Assembly: GCF_044005705.1 (NCBI RefSeq)
Contig: NZ_JBIPKE010000011.1
Coordinates: forward strand, 124,001-188,000
Source of the DNA: Marinoscillum luteum
GTDB lineage: Bacteria > Bacteroidota > Bacteroidia > Cytophagales > Cyclobacteriaceae
Length of the DNA: 64,000 bases
Direction: 5' to 3'
The notes under the pieces were generated by a model. It ran no database searches and was not told the origin of the DNA. It worked only from the letters and a program-made list of their open reading frames with translations. Position numbers and translations under genes: made by a program. Below, one piece after another: positions 53,170 to 62,806 of this stretch (within the stretch, counting starts at the first letter, position 1; each line of letters opens with the position of its first letter).

Positions 53170-54474
53170 ATGGCAGAAATCAGACCATTTGCTGGCTGGA
53201 GGTACCATCAAAAGCATACTCAAAATATCGATAGACTTACCTCACCACTCTTTGATGTGGTCTCAAATAAACAGCGGGAAGTACTTTATCAAACCGAGTA
53301 TAACAGCATTCACCTTTCGGTACCCCAAGGAGAACATCCTGCCGAACTGGCCAAAGAAAAACTGAGCCAATGGAAGCAGGATGGGGTAATCGTTCAGGAT
53401 CAGCTGCCAGGAATCTATGTCTACTTTCAGCATTTTTCATTGGCAGGCAGAGACCAGACCTACATCCGAAAAGGCTTCATCTGCAACATTAGAATCTACG
53501 AGTGGGGCGAAAAGGAAATCCTGAGGCATGAGAGTACCATGCCATTTTCAGTAGATGATCGCATGCAGCTTCTCCATAAAACCCAACTCAATGTGTCCCC
53601 TACCCACGGGCTCTATACCGACCCGAATGCAGAAATAGAAAAGTACCTGGATGAAAGCATGCTGGCGCCCATCTATGAGTCAGAAGATTATCAGGGAGTA
53701 AGAGACGTACTTTCCGTCATCCATGATGCCAAAATCATAGGCAGGATTCAGGAAATCATTAGGGAGAAGAAAATCATACTGGCAGATGGTCATCATCGCT
53801 ACGAGGGTTCACTCAACTACATGCAGCAGCGCCGAAAGGAGAATCCAAAGCATACCGGACAGGAAGGGTACAACTACCACATGATGATGCTCACCAATAC
53901 CGAGGCGGATGATCTGAGAATACTGCCCACCCACCGGGTGGTGCGTGATCTGGATAACTTCTCCGAAGAATGGCTCCTAAACCAACTGGAAGAGGATTTC
54001 ACCATCAAAACGGTGGAAAATGCACCGGATGTCAATGAGATCATTTTGGGCAAACAGTGGGCTTTCGGGCTTTTGATAGGTGATAATGCTTATAAAATTC
54101 GTCTAAAGCCGGAAAAAATCAACGAGATCAAATGGAATTTCCCAGATGAAGTGAAAGCCCTGGACCTGACGGTAATGCATTATTTTATATTTGAGAAAAT
54201 CCTGGAAATCCCCGGCCAGAAACAGGTGAATGCCAGAAACATTACCTTTCAACGAAACTTCACAGAGTGCCTAAGGGAGGTGCTCAAAGGTGAAGCACAG
54301 TTTGCTTTAATTACCAAGGATATTTCAATTGAAACTGTCAAGCAAGTATGCTACAGTGGATTCACAATGCCCCAGAAATCAACCTACTTTTACCCTAAAG
54401 TCATTAGTGGTTTCGTATTTAGTTCCATAGACGATCATGAGTTTCAGACACCCTTTGATTCTTGCTTCCAATAG
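53170..54474 (+). CDS. DUF1015 family protein
   Basis: 434 residues from ATG 53170 (MAEIRPFAGWRYH), the conserved DUF1015 N-terminus; an earlier in-frame start would lie inside accC. Other hallmarks are GIYVYFQHFSLAGRDQTYIRKGFICNI, ILADGHHRYEGSLNY (the DGHHR site) and MMMLTNTEADDLRILPTHRV. The family is widespread; some relatives are linked to serine metabolism and kinase-like activity, but no role is proven here. Soluble. Operon accC-DUF1015-maf; its last 38 nt overlap maf. Confidence 0.88.
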   Translation: MAEIRPFAGWRYHQKHTQNIDRLTSPLFDVVSNKQREVLYQTEYNSIHLSVPQGEHPAELAKEKLSQWKQDGVIVQDQLPGIYVYFQHFSLAGRDQTYIRKGFICNIRIYEWGEKEILRHESTMPFSVDDRMQLLHKTQLNVSPTHGLYTDPNAEIEKYLDESMLAPIYESEDYQGVRDVLSVIHDAKIIGRIQEIIREKKIILADGHHRYEGSLNYMQQRRKENPKHTGQEGYNYHMMMLTNTEADDLRILPTHRVVRDLDNFSEEWLLNQLEEDFTIKTVENAPDVNEIILGKQWAFGLLIGDNAYKIRLKPEKINEIKWNFPDEVKALDLTVMHYFIFEKILEIPGQKQVNARNITFQRNFTECLREVLKGEAQFALITKDISIETVKQVCYSGFTMPQKSTYFYPKVISGFVFSSIDDHEFQTPFDSCFQ

Positions 54475-55018
54475 TCCACGGCGCCAGGAGCTGCTGAAAC
54501 AAGCTGGCTTTAGCTTCGACGTGTTTGTCCGGGATTTTGACGAAAGTTATCCCGAGGAGCTTCCTGCCGAACAGGTGGCAGAATTTTTGGCAGTAAAGAA
54601 AAACAAAAATTACCGTGAGCTGCTTTCCGATCAGGTAGTGATTACTGCTGATACTACAGTCGTATTAGGCCATTTGGTACTCAATAAGCCAGCGGATCAT
54701 GCGGAAGCTTTCAGCATGCTAAAATCCCTCTCGGGTCGTACTCACCGGGTGATCTGTGGGGTTTGTATCTCCTCGCCCAAGAAGCAAGTGGCCTTCACGG
54801 AAATTACAGAAGTCACCTTTGGGCACATGACCGACGAAGAAATCAACTTTTACATTGAAGAATATCAACCATTCGACAAGGCGGGTGCTTACGGTATTCA
54901 GGAATGGATCGGACAGACGAAAGTAGTGTCTATCAAAGGATCTTACTTCAACGTGATGGGCTTACCTACTCACAGGGTTTATGAAGTTTTAAAATCTGAA
55001 TTTCAGGACGATATTTAA
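54437..55018 (+). CDS. maf: Maf-like nucleoside triphosphate pyrophosphatase
   Basis: 193 residues. House-cleaning enzyme that hydrolyses non-canonical or modified NTPs. Motifs: LASNSPRRQELLKQAGFSFDV at the N-terminus, ITADTTVVLGHLVLNKP in the active-site centre, and the DKAGAYGIQEWIG loop. The RR/Q pattern suits the dTTP/UTP-type YhdE subgroup, which is tentative. The 38-nt overlap with DUF1015 is unusually long for this window. Confidence 0.93.
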   Translation: MSFRHPLILASNSPRRQELLKQAGFSFDVFVRDFDESYPEELPAEQVAEFLAVKKNKNYRELLSDQVVITADTTVVLGHLVLNKPADHAEAFSMLKSLSGRTHRVICGVCISSPKKQVAFTEITEVTFGHMTDEEINFYIEEYQPFDKAGAYGIQEWIGQTKVVSIKGSYFNVMGLPTHRVYEVLKSEFQDDI

Positions 55019-55021
55019 CAC

Positions 55022-55046
55022 AAAAGGGGCTCACAAGCCCCTTTTA
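55022..55046 (+). terminator. Bidirectional intrinsic terminator after maf
   Basis: A perfect 10-bp stem (55022-55031 with 55036-55045), a 4-nt loop and T-rich ends on both strands. It also lies 30 nt past the convergent adaptor gene stop at 55076. Confidence 0.88.
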
Positions 55047-55075
55047 TTAGTGTTTTATAATATTTCAGAAGGCTC

Positions 55076-56422
55076 TTATTCTTCCGAATCTCCTTCCTTC
55101 TTCTCTTCTTTTTTAGCTTCGATACCGTCTCCATCCTTCAATCGCTTAGATACGGCCAGGAATGGGCCTGAAACCACTTCATCCCCTTCTTTCAATCCTT
55201 CCACAATTTCAATGCGCTCGAAATCACTAATTCCGGTCTTCACAATGGTTTTCACTGCCTTTCCGTCAGCTACTGTAAATACCACCTCATCCAGCTCCTG
55301 ATCCAGTGAGGTCTCTGTGTCTTCAGCATCCTCTTCTCCTTCACTGTTAGCTTTTCGGGTAGTCACAGCAGAAAGTGGCACTGTGAGGATGTCGCGTTTG
55401 GTTTCGGTAATGATATCCACACTGGCGGTCATTCCTGGTCTGAAGGGGTACTTCATTCCGTTTTCCTTAATCAGATCCTGATAAGAAGAATTCAAAATTT
55501 TAATCCTTACCTCAAACTCAGTCACTGCATCTGACGACACTTTGGTATTGGCAGAGTTGGCAATCTGCGTGACCACTCCTTTAAAGGTTTTATCCATATA
55601 GGAATAAGAATCCACATCGATAATCGCTGTATCACCCTCTGAGATGCGTATGATGTCATTTTCATTTACATCCACCCTCACTTCCATATTGGAAAGGTCA
55701 GCGATACGCAGCATCTCCGTACCCTGCATCTGTGAGGTACCGACTACAGTCTCTCCCTCTTCCACATCCAACTTAGAAACAATTCCACTCATCGGCGCTT
55801 CAATCTCCGTGAGACGAAGGTTTTCAAGTGCCTCATTCACCGAGGCCTGAGAGCTCTGCACAATGTATTTCGCAGCTTCCACGTTTTGAGTAGCGGATTC
55901 CAAATCCTGCAGGGCTACATTATAATTGGCTTCTGAAAGCTGAAAATCGGCATCTGAAATCACCTTCTCGGCGTACAACTTCTTTTGTCTTTCATACTCG
56001 AGCTCTGCTCGCTTATAGTTGGCTTTTGCACGAGCTTCTCTTGCTTTGGCATCGGCCAGGTTGGCTTTTTGTTGATTCAGGTTGGCCCTGGTTCGCTCCA
56101 GCACAGACATGAAATTGTCCGGTCTGATTTTCAACAGAAAATCTCCCTTGGTTACAGAATCTCCTTCTTCGATGGACAGCTTAATGATCTCGCCGGGTAC
56201 TTCCGGGCTGATTTTCACTTCAACCACAGGCTGAACGGAGCCCGAGGCGCTCACCTTCTCTACAATGGTAGCTTTCTCCACCTTGCCAAACTCTACCTCA
56301 ATGGCCTTTTTCTGTCCTACCCAACCCTGGGATTTACCAACCATCGCAAACACGATGAGCAACACGACAACCCCTATCAGGATATATAATATCTTGTTAT
56401 TTGATTTTTTCTTTTTGGCCAT
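55076..56422 (-). CDS. HlyD/MacA-type membrane-fusion (periplasmic adaptor) protein
   Basis: 448 residues with one N-terminal membrane anchor (about 9-27) and the MFP order: barrel-sandwich half (VVEVKISPEVPGEIIKLSIEEGDSVTKGDFLLKI), a long coiled-coil hairpin (about 107-200), the second sandwich half (IEAPMSGIVSKLDVEEGETVVG), beta-barrel and membrane-proximal domain, then an acidic/Lys tail. It links an inner-membrane exporter to TolC. The TolC gene lies just upstream with a 5-nt gap, but neither an ABC transporter nor an RND pump follows. Confidence 0.92.
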   Translation of the reverse strand: MAKKKKSNNKILYILIGVVVLLIVFAMVGKSQGWVGQKKAIEVEFGKVEKATIVEKVSASGSVQPVVEVKISPEVPGEIIKLSIEEGDSVTKGDFLLKIRPDNFMSVLERTRANLNQQKANLADAKAREARAKANYKRAELEYERQKKLYAEKVISDADFQLSEANYNVALQDLESATQNVEAAKYIVQSSQASVNEALENLRLTEIEAPMSGIVSKLDVEEGETVVGTSQMQGTEMLRIADLSNMEVRVDVNENDIIRISEGDTAIIDVDSYSYMDKTFKGVVTQIANSANTKVSSDAVTEFEVRIKILNSSYQDLIKENGMKYPFRPGMTASVDIITETKRDILTVPLSAVTTRKANSEGEEDAEDTETSLDQELDEVVFTVADGKAVKTIVKTGISDFERIEIVEGLKEGDEVVSGPFLAVSKRLKDGDGIEAKKEEKKEGDSEE

Positions 56423-56427
56423 GGTGA

Positions 56428-57780
56428 TTAGAATGATAAGGAGTTACCCTGATAAAAGTCTAAGATTTTTTTCTTAAAAATGAAGTCAAATTTAGCGCGA
56501 ACAAGATCCGATTTGGCACGAAACAAGTTATTTGATGCCACCTGATAGTCCGTGAAATTCGCCGCCCCTAAGTTATACTGGTTTTCAACAGAACGAAAAG
56601 TTTCTTCTAATGCTTCCACTTGTCGTGATGAAGCAGCGTAGGTTTTGGACGCAGCAAAAGCGTCATTGTAAGCCGTTTCAATGGTTTGTCTCAGTAAGTT
56701 CTTTTGCTCTAGTACGGTGATCTCTGCCTGCTGCAAATTGATCTTTGCGTTTTCAACGCTGGATTTGGCCTGGAGGTTATTAAAAATCGGGATAGACAAA
56801 TTCAAAGTCAGCGATTTACTAAAGTTTTGGTTCATTTGGTCATTGAATGCTACAGTCTCAAAAGAGCCATTAACCAACTGTTTGTAGGCATCTGAGTAAT
56901 TGGATCGGAAACCTCCACTCAAGGAAAGCGCAGGCGCATACCCTGATTCTGCCACCTTCACTCCCATCAGGGCACTTTGCACCTGCAGTTCGGCGCTTTG
57001 TATCTCTGGCATGGACGCTACCGCCGCTTCAAAAACCTCATCAGAACTTATTGTGAGGTCGGCCTCTCCTTCCAGTGTGAGATCCGGGATAATCAGCTCA
57101 ATGTCCTGAGAAGTAGGAATCAACATGGCCTGTTTCAGGCTCAGCAAGGCAAGATCCAGGTTATTTTGAGCGGTCACCAGCTGCACCTCATTGGTAGCCA
57201 CCTGAGAGATCAGCTCCAACTCATTGGTGCGGGGCAGCGCTCCTCCTGCTACCAGCTTTTTGGTACGCTCCAGTTGCTCCTGACTGGACCGTAGCTGGTA
57301 TTCGGCATTTTCAAAGAGTTCACGGTTGAAAATCACATTCAGGTAAAACGTAACCACATTTAACGAGATGTCATTCTCCGCTTTATCCACCGCATACTGC
57401 GACGATTCCAGACTCATTCGGTTTTGCTTGATGGTATTGGTGATTCTAAACCAGTTAAACAAGGTCATATTGGCACTCCCGCTCACCCCAGTAAAGTTGA
57501 TCTGCTGAGTGATGAATGAGTTGGTGGTGGGGTCAATGGATCTACCCCAGTTGTAGCCGTAATTTCCTCCCACATTCAGGCTCGGGAGCTGACTGGCCCT
57601 GGATTGGTTCAGATTGACCTGAGCAAGCTGCTCCTGGAGGTTGCTGCGCCTCACAGACAGGTTATTTTCTATGGCAATGTCGATGCACTGCTGAAGATCT
57701 AATACATAAAGTGAATCACTTTGGGCAAAGGCGGTAAAAGTAAAGAAGAGAATCAGTAGGGTTAGGTTCAGTTTTTTCAT
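56428..57780 (-). CDS. TolC-family outer-membrane efflux protein
   Basis: 450 residues from ATG 57780 (MKKLNLTLLILFFTFTAFAQ), a clear signal peptide; the longer frame from 57816 would start inside the L-serine dehydratase gene. Two repeated halves each contain long helices with the OEP signature (LDLQQCIDIAIENNLSVRRSNLQEQLAQVNLNQSRAS; ITVLEQKNLLRQTIETAYNDAFAASKTY). It forms the trimeric exit duct of tripartite export systems. Starts 4 nt after the serine dehydratase stop. Confidence 0.92.
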   Translation of the reverse strand: MKKLNLTLLILFFTFTAFAQSDSLYVLDLQQCIDIAIENNLSVRRSNLQEQLAQVNLNQSRASQLPSLNVGGNYGYNWGRSIDPTTNSFITQQINFTGVSGSANMTLFNWFRITNTIKQNRMSLESSQYAVDKAENDISLNVVTFYLNVIFNRELFENAEYQLRSSQEQLERTKKLVAGGALPRTNELELISQVATNEVQLVTAQNNLDLALLSLKQAMLIPTSQDIELIIPDLTLEGEADLTISSDEVFEAAVASMPEIQSAELQVQSALMGVKVAESGYAPALSLSGGFRSNYSDAYKQLVNGSFETVAFNDQMNQNFSKSLTLNLSIPIFNNLQAKSSVENAKINLQQAEITVLEQKNLLRQTIETAYNDAFAASKTYAASSRQVEALEETFRSVENQYNLGAANFTDYQVASNNLFRAKSDLVRAKFDFIFKKKILDFYQGNSLSF

Positions 57781-57784
57781 GAGA

Positions 57785-58462
57785 TCATTGATCAATGTCG
57801 GGTATGTAGAGGACACTCCTCACCCAGTTAAGGTTACGTAAATATTCTAAAGTGATGGCTTTTATGCCTGAGTCCATTTCAAAAACCAGGCAGGCCAGAT
57901 CGTTCTTCCCTTTTCGGGAAACAGTCATGGTAGCGATGTTGCAATCGTCATGTGAAAGCACATCTGAAATGAAGGCGATGCTCCCCTTCTGGTCATCGGC
58001 ATGAATGATGAGTGTGTGGGCACTGGCCGTGAAATTGCAGTCAAAGCCATTGACTTCACGGATTCTGATCACCCCACCACCTCGGCTTTCTCCTACCACT
58101 TCAGCCTGATTGTCCTTGGAGGTAAGATTCAGCCTTACCGTATTGGGATGAAGCGTAGAAGCATTGCCTACAGACTTAAACTTGTACTCGATACCTGCAT
58201 CCTTCGCTAGCTCCAGCGCACCTTTGATGCGCTCATCATCCGTAGGGAAATCCATGAGGCCGGCCAAAATAGCCCGGTTACTCCCATGCCCTTCATAGGT
58301 TCTGGCAAAAGAATTATAAAAGGTAATGATGGCCTTGGTGGGTTTGTCTTTCAGAATTTTACGGGCCACCCTGCCTATACGCACCACTCCAGCTGTATGC
58401 GAGCTGGACGGGCCTATCATTACAGGGCCTATCATATCAAATACACTGCTTCTTTCAGACAT
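57785..58462 (-). CDS. sdaAB: L-serine dehydratase, iron-sulfur-dependent, beta subunit
   Basis: 225 residues. N-terminal part (SSVFDMIGPVMIGPSSSHTAGVVRIGRVARK) is the ASB-like domain that supplies the serine-binding SSSHT motif; the C-terminal 75 residues form an ACT domain (GSIAFISDVLSHDDCNIATMTVSRKGKNDLACLVFEMD). With the alpha subunit it deaminates serine to pyruvate with a 4Fe-4S cluster. The alpha gene is not adjacent. The ACT domain suggests serine feedback. Tightly followed by the TolC gene (4 nt). Confidence 0.88.
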   Translation of the reverse strand: MSERSSVFDMIGPVMIGPSSSHTAGVVRIGRVARKILKDKPTKAIITFYNSFARTYEGHGSNRAILAGLMDFPTDDERIKGALELAKDAGIEYKFKSVGNASTLHPNTVRLNLTSKDNQAEVVGESRGGGVIRIREVNGFDCNFTASAHTLIIHADDQKGSIAFISDVLSHDDCNIATMTVSRKGKNDLACLVFEMDSGIKAITLEYLRNLNWVRSVLYIPDIDQ

Positions 58463-58530
58463 ATCAGGAAATTAAACGATTAAAGAACTAATACGATACT
58501 TTAAAATGTCACTTATTGTAAAAAGTTGAC

Positions 58531-59325
58531 TCAAACTGCCACCTGGGCCTTGATATGAGGGTGTGGATCGTAGTTTTCTAGTGTGAAATCCTCAATGGTG
58601 AATGAAAAAATGTCTTTCACGTCAGGGTTTAGTCGCATAATCGGAAGAGGCCTTACTTCACGAGAAAGCTGCAAACGCGCCTGCTCCAGATGATTGGAAT
58701 AAAGGTGTGTATCCCCAAAGGTGTGTACAAAATCTCCATATTCCAGCCCACACACCTGCGCTATCATCATCGTGAAGAGTGCATAGGAGGCAATATTGAA
58801 AGGCACCCCCAAAAACACATCAGCACTGCGCTGATACAGCTGACAGGAAAGCTTACCATCGGCTACATAAAACTGAAACAAGGTATGACATGGTGGCAAA
58901 GCCATTTTTTCTATCTCGCCCACATTCCAGGCACTGATGATCATTCTCCGTGAATTGGGATTGTTTTTAATGGTGTCGATCAAGCCCGAAAGCTGGTCTA
59001 CCGTGGTGCCATCGCTCTTGGGCCAGCTGCGCCACTGCACCCCATAGACAGGGCCTAGTTCACCATTGGCATCTGCCCATTCGTCCCATATGGTCACCTT
59101 GTTATCATTCAGGTATTTGATATTGGAATCTCCTTTGATAAACCAAAGCAGTTCATGTATGATCGATCGGAGGTGCACTTTTTTGGTGGTAACAAGGGGG
59201 AAACCATCCTGCAAATTGAACCTCATCTGATGTCCGAAAATGCTCAGGGTACCTGTGCCTGTTCTGTCTCCCTTTTCCACACCGTGGTCCAGGATATGCT
59301 GCATCAAATCGAGGTATTGTTTCAT
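58531..59325 (-). CDS. thyA: Thymidylate synthase
   Basis: Makes dTMP from dUMP with methylenetetrahydrofolate. At 264 residues it matches E. coli ThyA residue for residue in key places: Cys146 in LPPCHT, the RTGTGT and RMIISAWN phosphate/nucleotide motifs and GDTHLY. Folate-dependent ThyA rather than flavin ThyX. ATG start. The dihydrofolate reductase gene, often next to it, is not seen. Confidence 0.97.
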   Translation of the reverse strand: MKQYLDLMQHILDHGVEKGDRTGTGTLSIFGHQMRFNLQDGFPLVTTKKVHLRSIIHELLWFIKGDSNIKYLNDNKVTIWDEWADANGELGPVYGVQWRSWPKSDGTTVDQLSGLIDTIKNNPNSRRMIISAWNVGEIEKMALPPCHTLFQFYVADGKLSCQLYQRSADVFLGVPFNIASYALFTMMIAQVCGLEYGDFVHTFGDTHLYSNHLEQARLQLSREVRPLPIMRLNPDVKDIFSFTIEDFTLENYDPHPHIKAQVAV

Positions 59326-59456
59326 GATTAATCGTTTTTGATTGGCTACTTTCGTAAAGGATAACGCTAAATTAAGACCTAAAAAGTAGAAACCTGAACG
59401 CTTTACTAAATAAGTACTTTGGAAATTTCAGGAGTGGTAAATTCCGCTTTTTACTG

Positions 59457-61640
59457 GTGAGCCTGTGGGTGGTTATCACCATTTTCTTTGCGTATCACCT
59501 GCAGTTTCTCAAAGCGGATTTTGAATTCGAGAAGTTTTTCCCTCTTGATGATCCGGACATCACTTTTTATGAAAATCACCTGAACTATTTTGGCTACGAC
59601 AATGACTACCTCCTGATTATTCTGGAAAATAACAATGGAGTGTTTCATGAGGACTTCCTCCAAAAAATCGCGCAGCTAACGGCCAGTATCAAATCAGAAG
59701 AGGGTGTAATTCAGGTTGGCTCTCCCCTCGATTTTCAACAGCCCATCAAGGCCCCTCTTGGGGTAACACTTGTTCCGCTCATTCATCTGAAAAACCCGGA
59801 ACTATACCCACAAGACAGTGCAAACATGTTTGCTCACCCTATCTACAGGCACTTCTTTGGTAAAGATGGCAGGTCTTTACTCGTACAGGTTACCCATCAG
59901 CATTTCGAAGACCCTGTTTCCGCTGATCTACTGGTCAATAACCTGAACCAGTTACTCACCCAGGAGCATTTTGATCACTACCGACTGGCGGGAAAACTTG
60001 TGGCTCAAAAGGCATTCATCGGGTACATTCAGAGCGATTTTATTCTCTTCCTTGCATCAGCACTGGTTGTGAGCTTTCTGCTTCTTATCCTCGTCTTTCG
60101 CTCTGTGAAAGTATCGCTCATGCCCTACCTCATCAGTGTCACCAGCCTTATCTGGTTGCTGGGACTGATGGCCTTGCTCGGGCAGACCATTACCATTTTG
60201 GGTTCGCTTATTCCTCCTGTTATTCTATTTGTATCCACCTCTGATGCCATTCACCTCATCAATGCCTTCAGGGCAGGCGAACAACCCGATTTTATCACCA
60301 GGTTAAAGACTGCCATCCATAAGGTGCTCACACCTACTTTTCTCACCTCGGTCACCACTGCTATAGGTTTCTTTAGTCTTGTGACCATCGATACAGAACC
60401 TATTCGCTTTCTGGGGATTTTCTGTGGGATTGGCATTATGCTCTCTTTTATCATCACTTTTGCTTTTGGACCACTGCTGATCCATCAAAGCTACCCGCCA
60501 CGCAAACCAGGTACAGCCACAAGGTACCTGGCCATCTGGGTGATCCGGCATTACAGAGTCGTTCTCGCTGGCACCACACTCCTGGTGATCTTATCTGTGG
60601 CAGGACTTTATCTACTCAAAACCGATGCTCGCCTCCTGGATGATCTTCCTGCGGACTCAGAAGTCAGGCAGGACTTTGAGTTTGTGGACATTCACTACGG
60701 AGGGTCCAAGCCCTGGGAAATGGCCTACTGGCCTAAAGATCCCGATGGCAGCATTTGGGAGGAGGAGGTCATGCGAGAGGCCCATAAGATTCATCAGTAC
60801 TTACTAAAGGAGTATCCCATGGACCGACTTTGGTCACCGGTCACCTTTGCCATGTATGGCCATCAAATGATCAATGGTGGGAGCTCTTCAGCATTTGAGA
60901 TGCCCGATACACAAAATTACCAGAGAGCCATTCGAACCGTACGCCCTTACACCCGGAAGCCTGAAGTCCCCAGCCTGATCGGCCAAAATGAGCATTATGC
61001 CCGCTTTACAGGTTTCATTCCTGAATTTGGGTCTCTTGAGACTATCCAAAAAGATCAGGAGCTCCTTTCCTACCTCGAGGCCCACCTTAATCATGATGTC
61101 ATTGAATACCGGCTCACCGGCACCACTTACCTGATCGACAAAAGCCATGAAATGCTCTCCGCTAACCTGATGCATGGACTTCTAATCGCCATTTCAGTCA
61201 TTTCTTTAATACTTGGGATTTATTTTCGTTCGCTTAAAATCCTGTTGATCAGCCTAATTCCCAATATCATCCCCCTTTTAGCCACGGCCGGGTACATGGG
61301 GCTTGCAGGAATTTCGTTAAAACTCACAACCTCCATTATATTTGCTGTTGCATTCGGTATTGCAGTGGATGACACCATTCATTTTATATCAGTGTACCGA
61401 AGGCAAAAAGCTAGAAATAGGATATACAGAATGATCAATACTTTTCAGACTGCTGGTAAGGCCATGAGCATTACCACACTGGTAATTGTTTCGGGTTTCG
61501 TTTTATTCCTTTTTTCCTCATTTGGAGCTACTTATTACCTGGGCTTGTTTTTGTCCTTGTCCCTGACAATAGCCCTGATCATTGATCTAACCCTACTTCC
61601 GCTACTCCTTCATTTTACAGAAAACAAGAACAGTTTATAG
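59457..61640 (+). CDS. MMPL/RND-superfamily exporter (sterol-sensing-domain type)
   Basis: 727 residues from GTG 59457. Two repeats of one span, a large periplasmic domain and five spans. The core carries IPPVILFVSTSDAIHLINAFR (first half, about 260-280) and VAFGIAVDDTIHFISVYRR (second half, about 645-665), with the Asp residues expected for proton coupling. Similar proteins move hydrophobic molecules such as lipids or pigments across the inner membrane. The start is uncertain: the frame is open back to 59376 with no ATG, and residues before the GTG (FGNFRSGKFRFLL) look like a normal N-terminus. Confidence 0.85.
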   Translation: MSLWVVITIFFAYHLQFLKADFEFEKFFPLDDPDITFYENHLNYFGYDNDYLLIILENNNGVFHEDFLQKIAQLTASIKSEEGVIQVGSPLDFQQPIKAPLGVTLVPLIHLKNPELYPQDSANMFAHPIYRHFFGKDGRSLLVQVTHQHFEDPVSADLLVNNLNQLLTQEHFDHYRLAGKLVAQKAFIGYIQSDFILFLASALVVSFLLLILVFRSVKVSLMPYLISVTSLIWLLGLMALLGQTITILGSLIPPVILFVSTSDAIHLINAFRAGEQPDFITRLKTAIHKVLTPTFLTSVTTAIGFFSLVTIDTEPIRFLGIFCGIGIMLSFIITFAFGPLLIHQSYPPRKPGTATRYLAIWVIRHYRVVLAGTTLLVILSVAGLYLLKTDARLLDDLPADSEVRQDFEFVDIHYGGSKPWEMAYWPKDPDGSIWEEEVMREAHKIHQYLLKEYPMDRLWSPVTFAMYGHQMINGGSSSAFEMPDTQNYQRAIRTVRPYTRKPEVPSLIGQNEHYARFTGFIPEFGSLETIQKDQELLSYLEAHLNHDVIEYRLTGTTYLIDKSHEMLSANLMHGLLIAISVISLILGIYFRSLKILLISLIPNIIPLLATAGYMGLAGISLKLTTSIIFAVAFGIAVDDTIHFISVYRRQKARNRIYRMINTFQTAGKAMSITTLVIVSGFVLFLFSSFGATYYLGLFLSLSLTIALIIDLTLLPLLLHFTENKNSL

Positions 61641-61654
61641 TTGTTAACTACACA

Positions 61655-62119
61655 ATGAATAAAGGATTAAAAATAGGCGATGACATTCCTGAAGTAACCC
61701 TCAAAGATCAGGAAGGCCATCTGATTGATTTAACCGCGTTCAAGGGGAAACATTCTTTGGTGGTATATTTCTATCCAAAGGACGATACTCCGGGGTGTAC
61801 CCTGGAAGCTTGCAGTTTCAGAGATCGATATGATGAATTTGAAGAGGCCGGCGCCAAGGTGATCGGTATCTCAGGAGATTCTGTAGGTTCCCACAGCCGT
61901 TTTGCTTCGCGTCACGGTCTCAATTTCATGTTATTGAGTGATATCAACAGAGTGGCTGAAAAGGAATTTGGCGTGCCGAGAAACCTGTTGGGGTTATTAC
62001 CAGGTAGGGTCACCTACGTCTTTAACAAGGAAGGAAAGCTGGTATCCACCTTCAGTTCGGCGGTGAAGGCCACCAGACACATCAAGGAGTCGCTGAAAGC
62101 TCTATCCACCTGTCAATGA
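61655..62119 (+). CDS. bcp: Thioredoxin-dependent thiol peroxidase (Bcp-type peroxiredoxin)
   Basis: 154 residues with the peroxidatic Cys48 in DDTPGCTLEAC and resolving Cys53, the CX4C of the alpha/beta-Bcp subgroup. Reduces organic hydroperoxides and H2O2 in the cytoplasm with thioredoxin. 14 nt after the MMPL gene, so probably cotranscribed. Its last 18 nt overlap the convergent plsC gene. Confidence 0.93.
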   Translation: MNKGLKIGDDIPEVTLKDQEGHLIDLTAFKGKHSLVVYFYPKDDTPGCTLEACSFRDRYDEFEEAGAKVIGISGDSVGSHSRFASRHGLNFMLLSDINRVAEKEFGVPRNLLGLLPGRVTYVFNKEGKLVSTFSSAVKATRHIKESLKALSTCQ

Positions 62120-62806
62120 GGCTACTGGCTTATTAGCCAGTAGAGCTACCTTTTCCCTGACCTGCTCCACCACTTCGGCACTTCCATCGCAGGTGATCGG
62201 AGCAGATACGCTCACTACCATCTGGGTACTGCTCCATTTGCCCCAGGTAAAGGACTTTCCGGTCTGCCTGATGCCTATGGGAAGGATCGGCACATTGGCC
62301 TCTTTGGATAAAATAAAAGGACCTTTTTTGAAATGAGCGATCTGATGATCCACTGTGCGTGTGCCCTCGGGAAACATCAACACTGATTTTCCCTGATTAA
62401 TCAGTTTAGCTGATCGCTTCAGACTCTCCATCGATTTTTTTCGGTTGGACCGATCAATAAAAATCATACCCGTGGCCATCATGTACCACCCAAGGAATGG
62501 GATGATTCTCAACTCTTTCTTTGCCACAAAGTACAGGTTGGCAGGAATCGCCCGAAAAAGAATGGGTATATCCAAATACGACTGATGATTACAGACAAAC
62601 ACATAGGGTTTGTCTCGCTCAATGACTTCCATCCCACTCTTTTCTATTCGGATACGAAAAGCCCACAAAATACCCGGAGCCCAGCAGCTACGGGCCATCG
62701 CCACAGGTATGGCTGTGCGAAAAGTGAATAGATAGATAATGAGCGACAGGCTAATCCAAAAGATGCTCCAAACCGCACAAAAGAAAACTCTTAAAAATAC
62801 CAGCAT
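62102..62806 (-). CDS. plsC: 1-acyl-sn-glycerol-3-phosphate acyltransferase
   Basis: 234 residues. N-terminal hydrophobic segment (about 5-30) for inner-membrane association, catalytic NHQSYLD (H74, D79), FPEGTR (145-150) and the ILPIGIRQTG block. It makes phosphatidic acid, the precursor of all glycerophospholipids. Longer and more canonical than the short acyltransferase at 23024. Candidate -7 element TAGCTTTG at 62835-62828. 3' end overlaps the peroxiredoxin gene by 18 nt. Confidence 0.93.
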   Translation of the reverse strand: MLVFLRVFFCAVWSIFWISLSLIIYLFTFRTAIPVAMARSCWAPGILWAFRIRIEKSGMEVIERDKPYVFVCNHQSYLDIPILFRAIPANLYFVAKKELRIIPFLGWYMMATGMIFIDRSNRKKSMESLKRSAKLINQGKSVLMFPEGTRTVDHQIAHFKKGPFILSKEANVPILPIGIRQTGKSFTWGKWSSTQMVVSVSAPITCDGSAEVVEQVREKVALLANKPVASLTGG

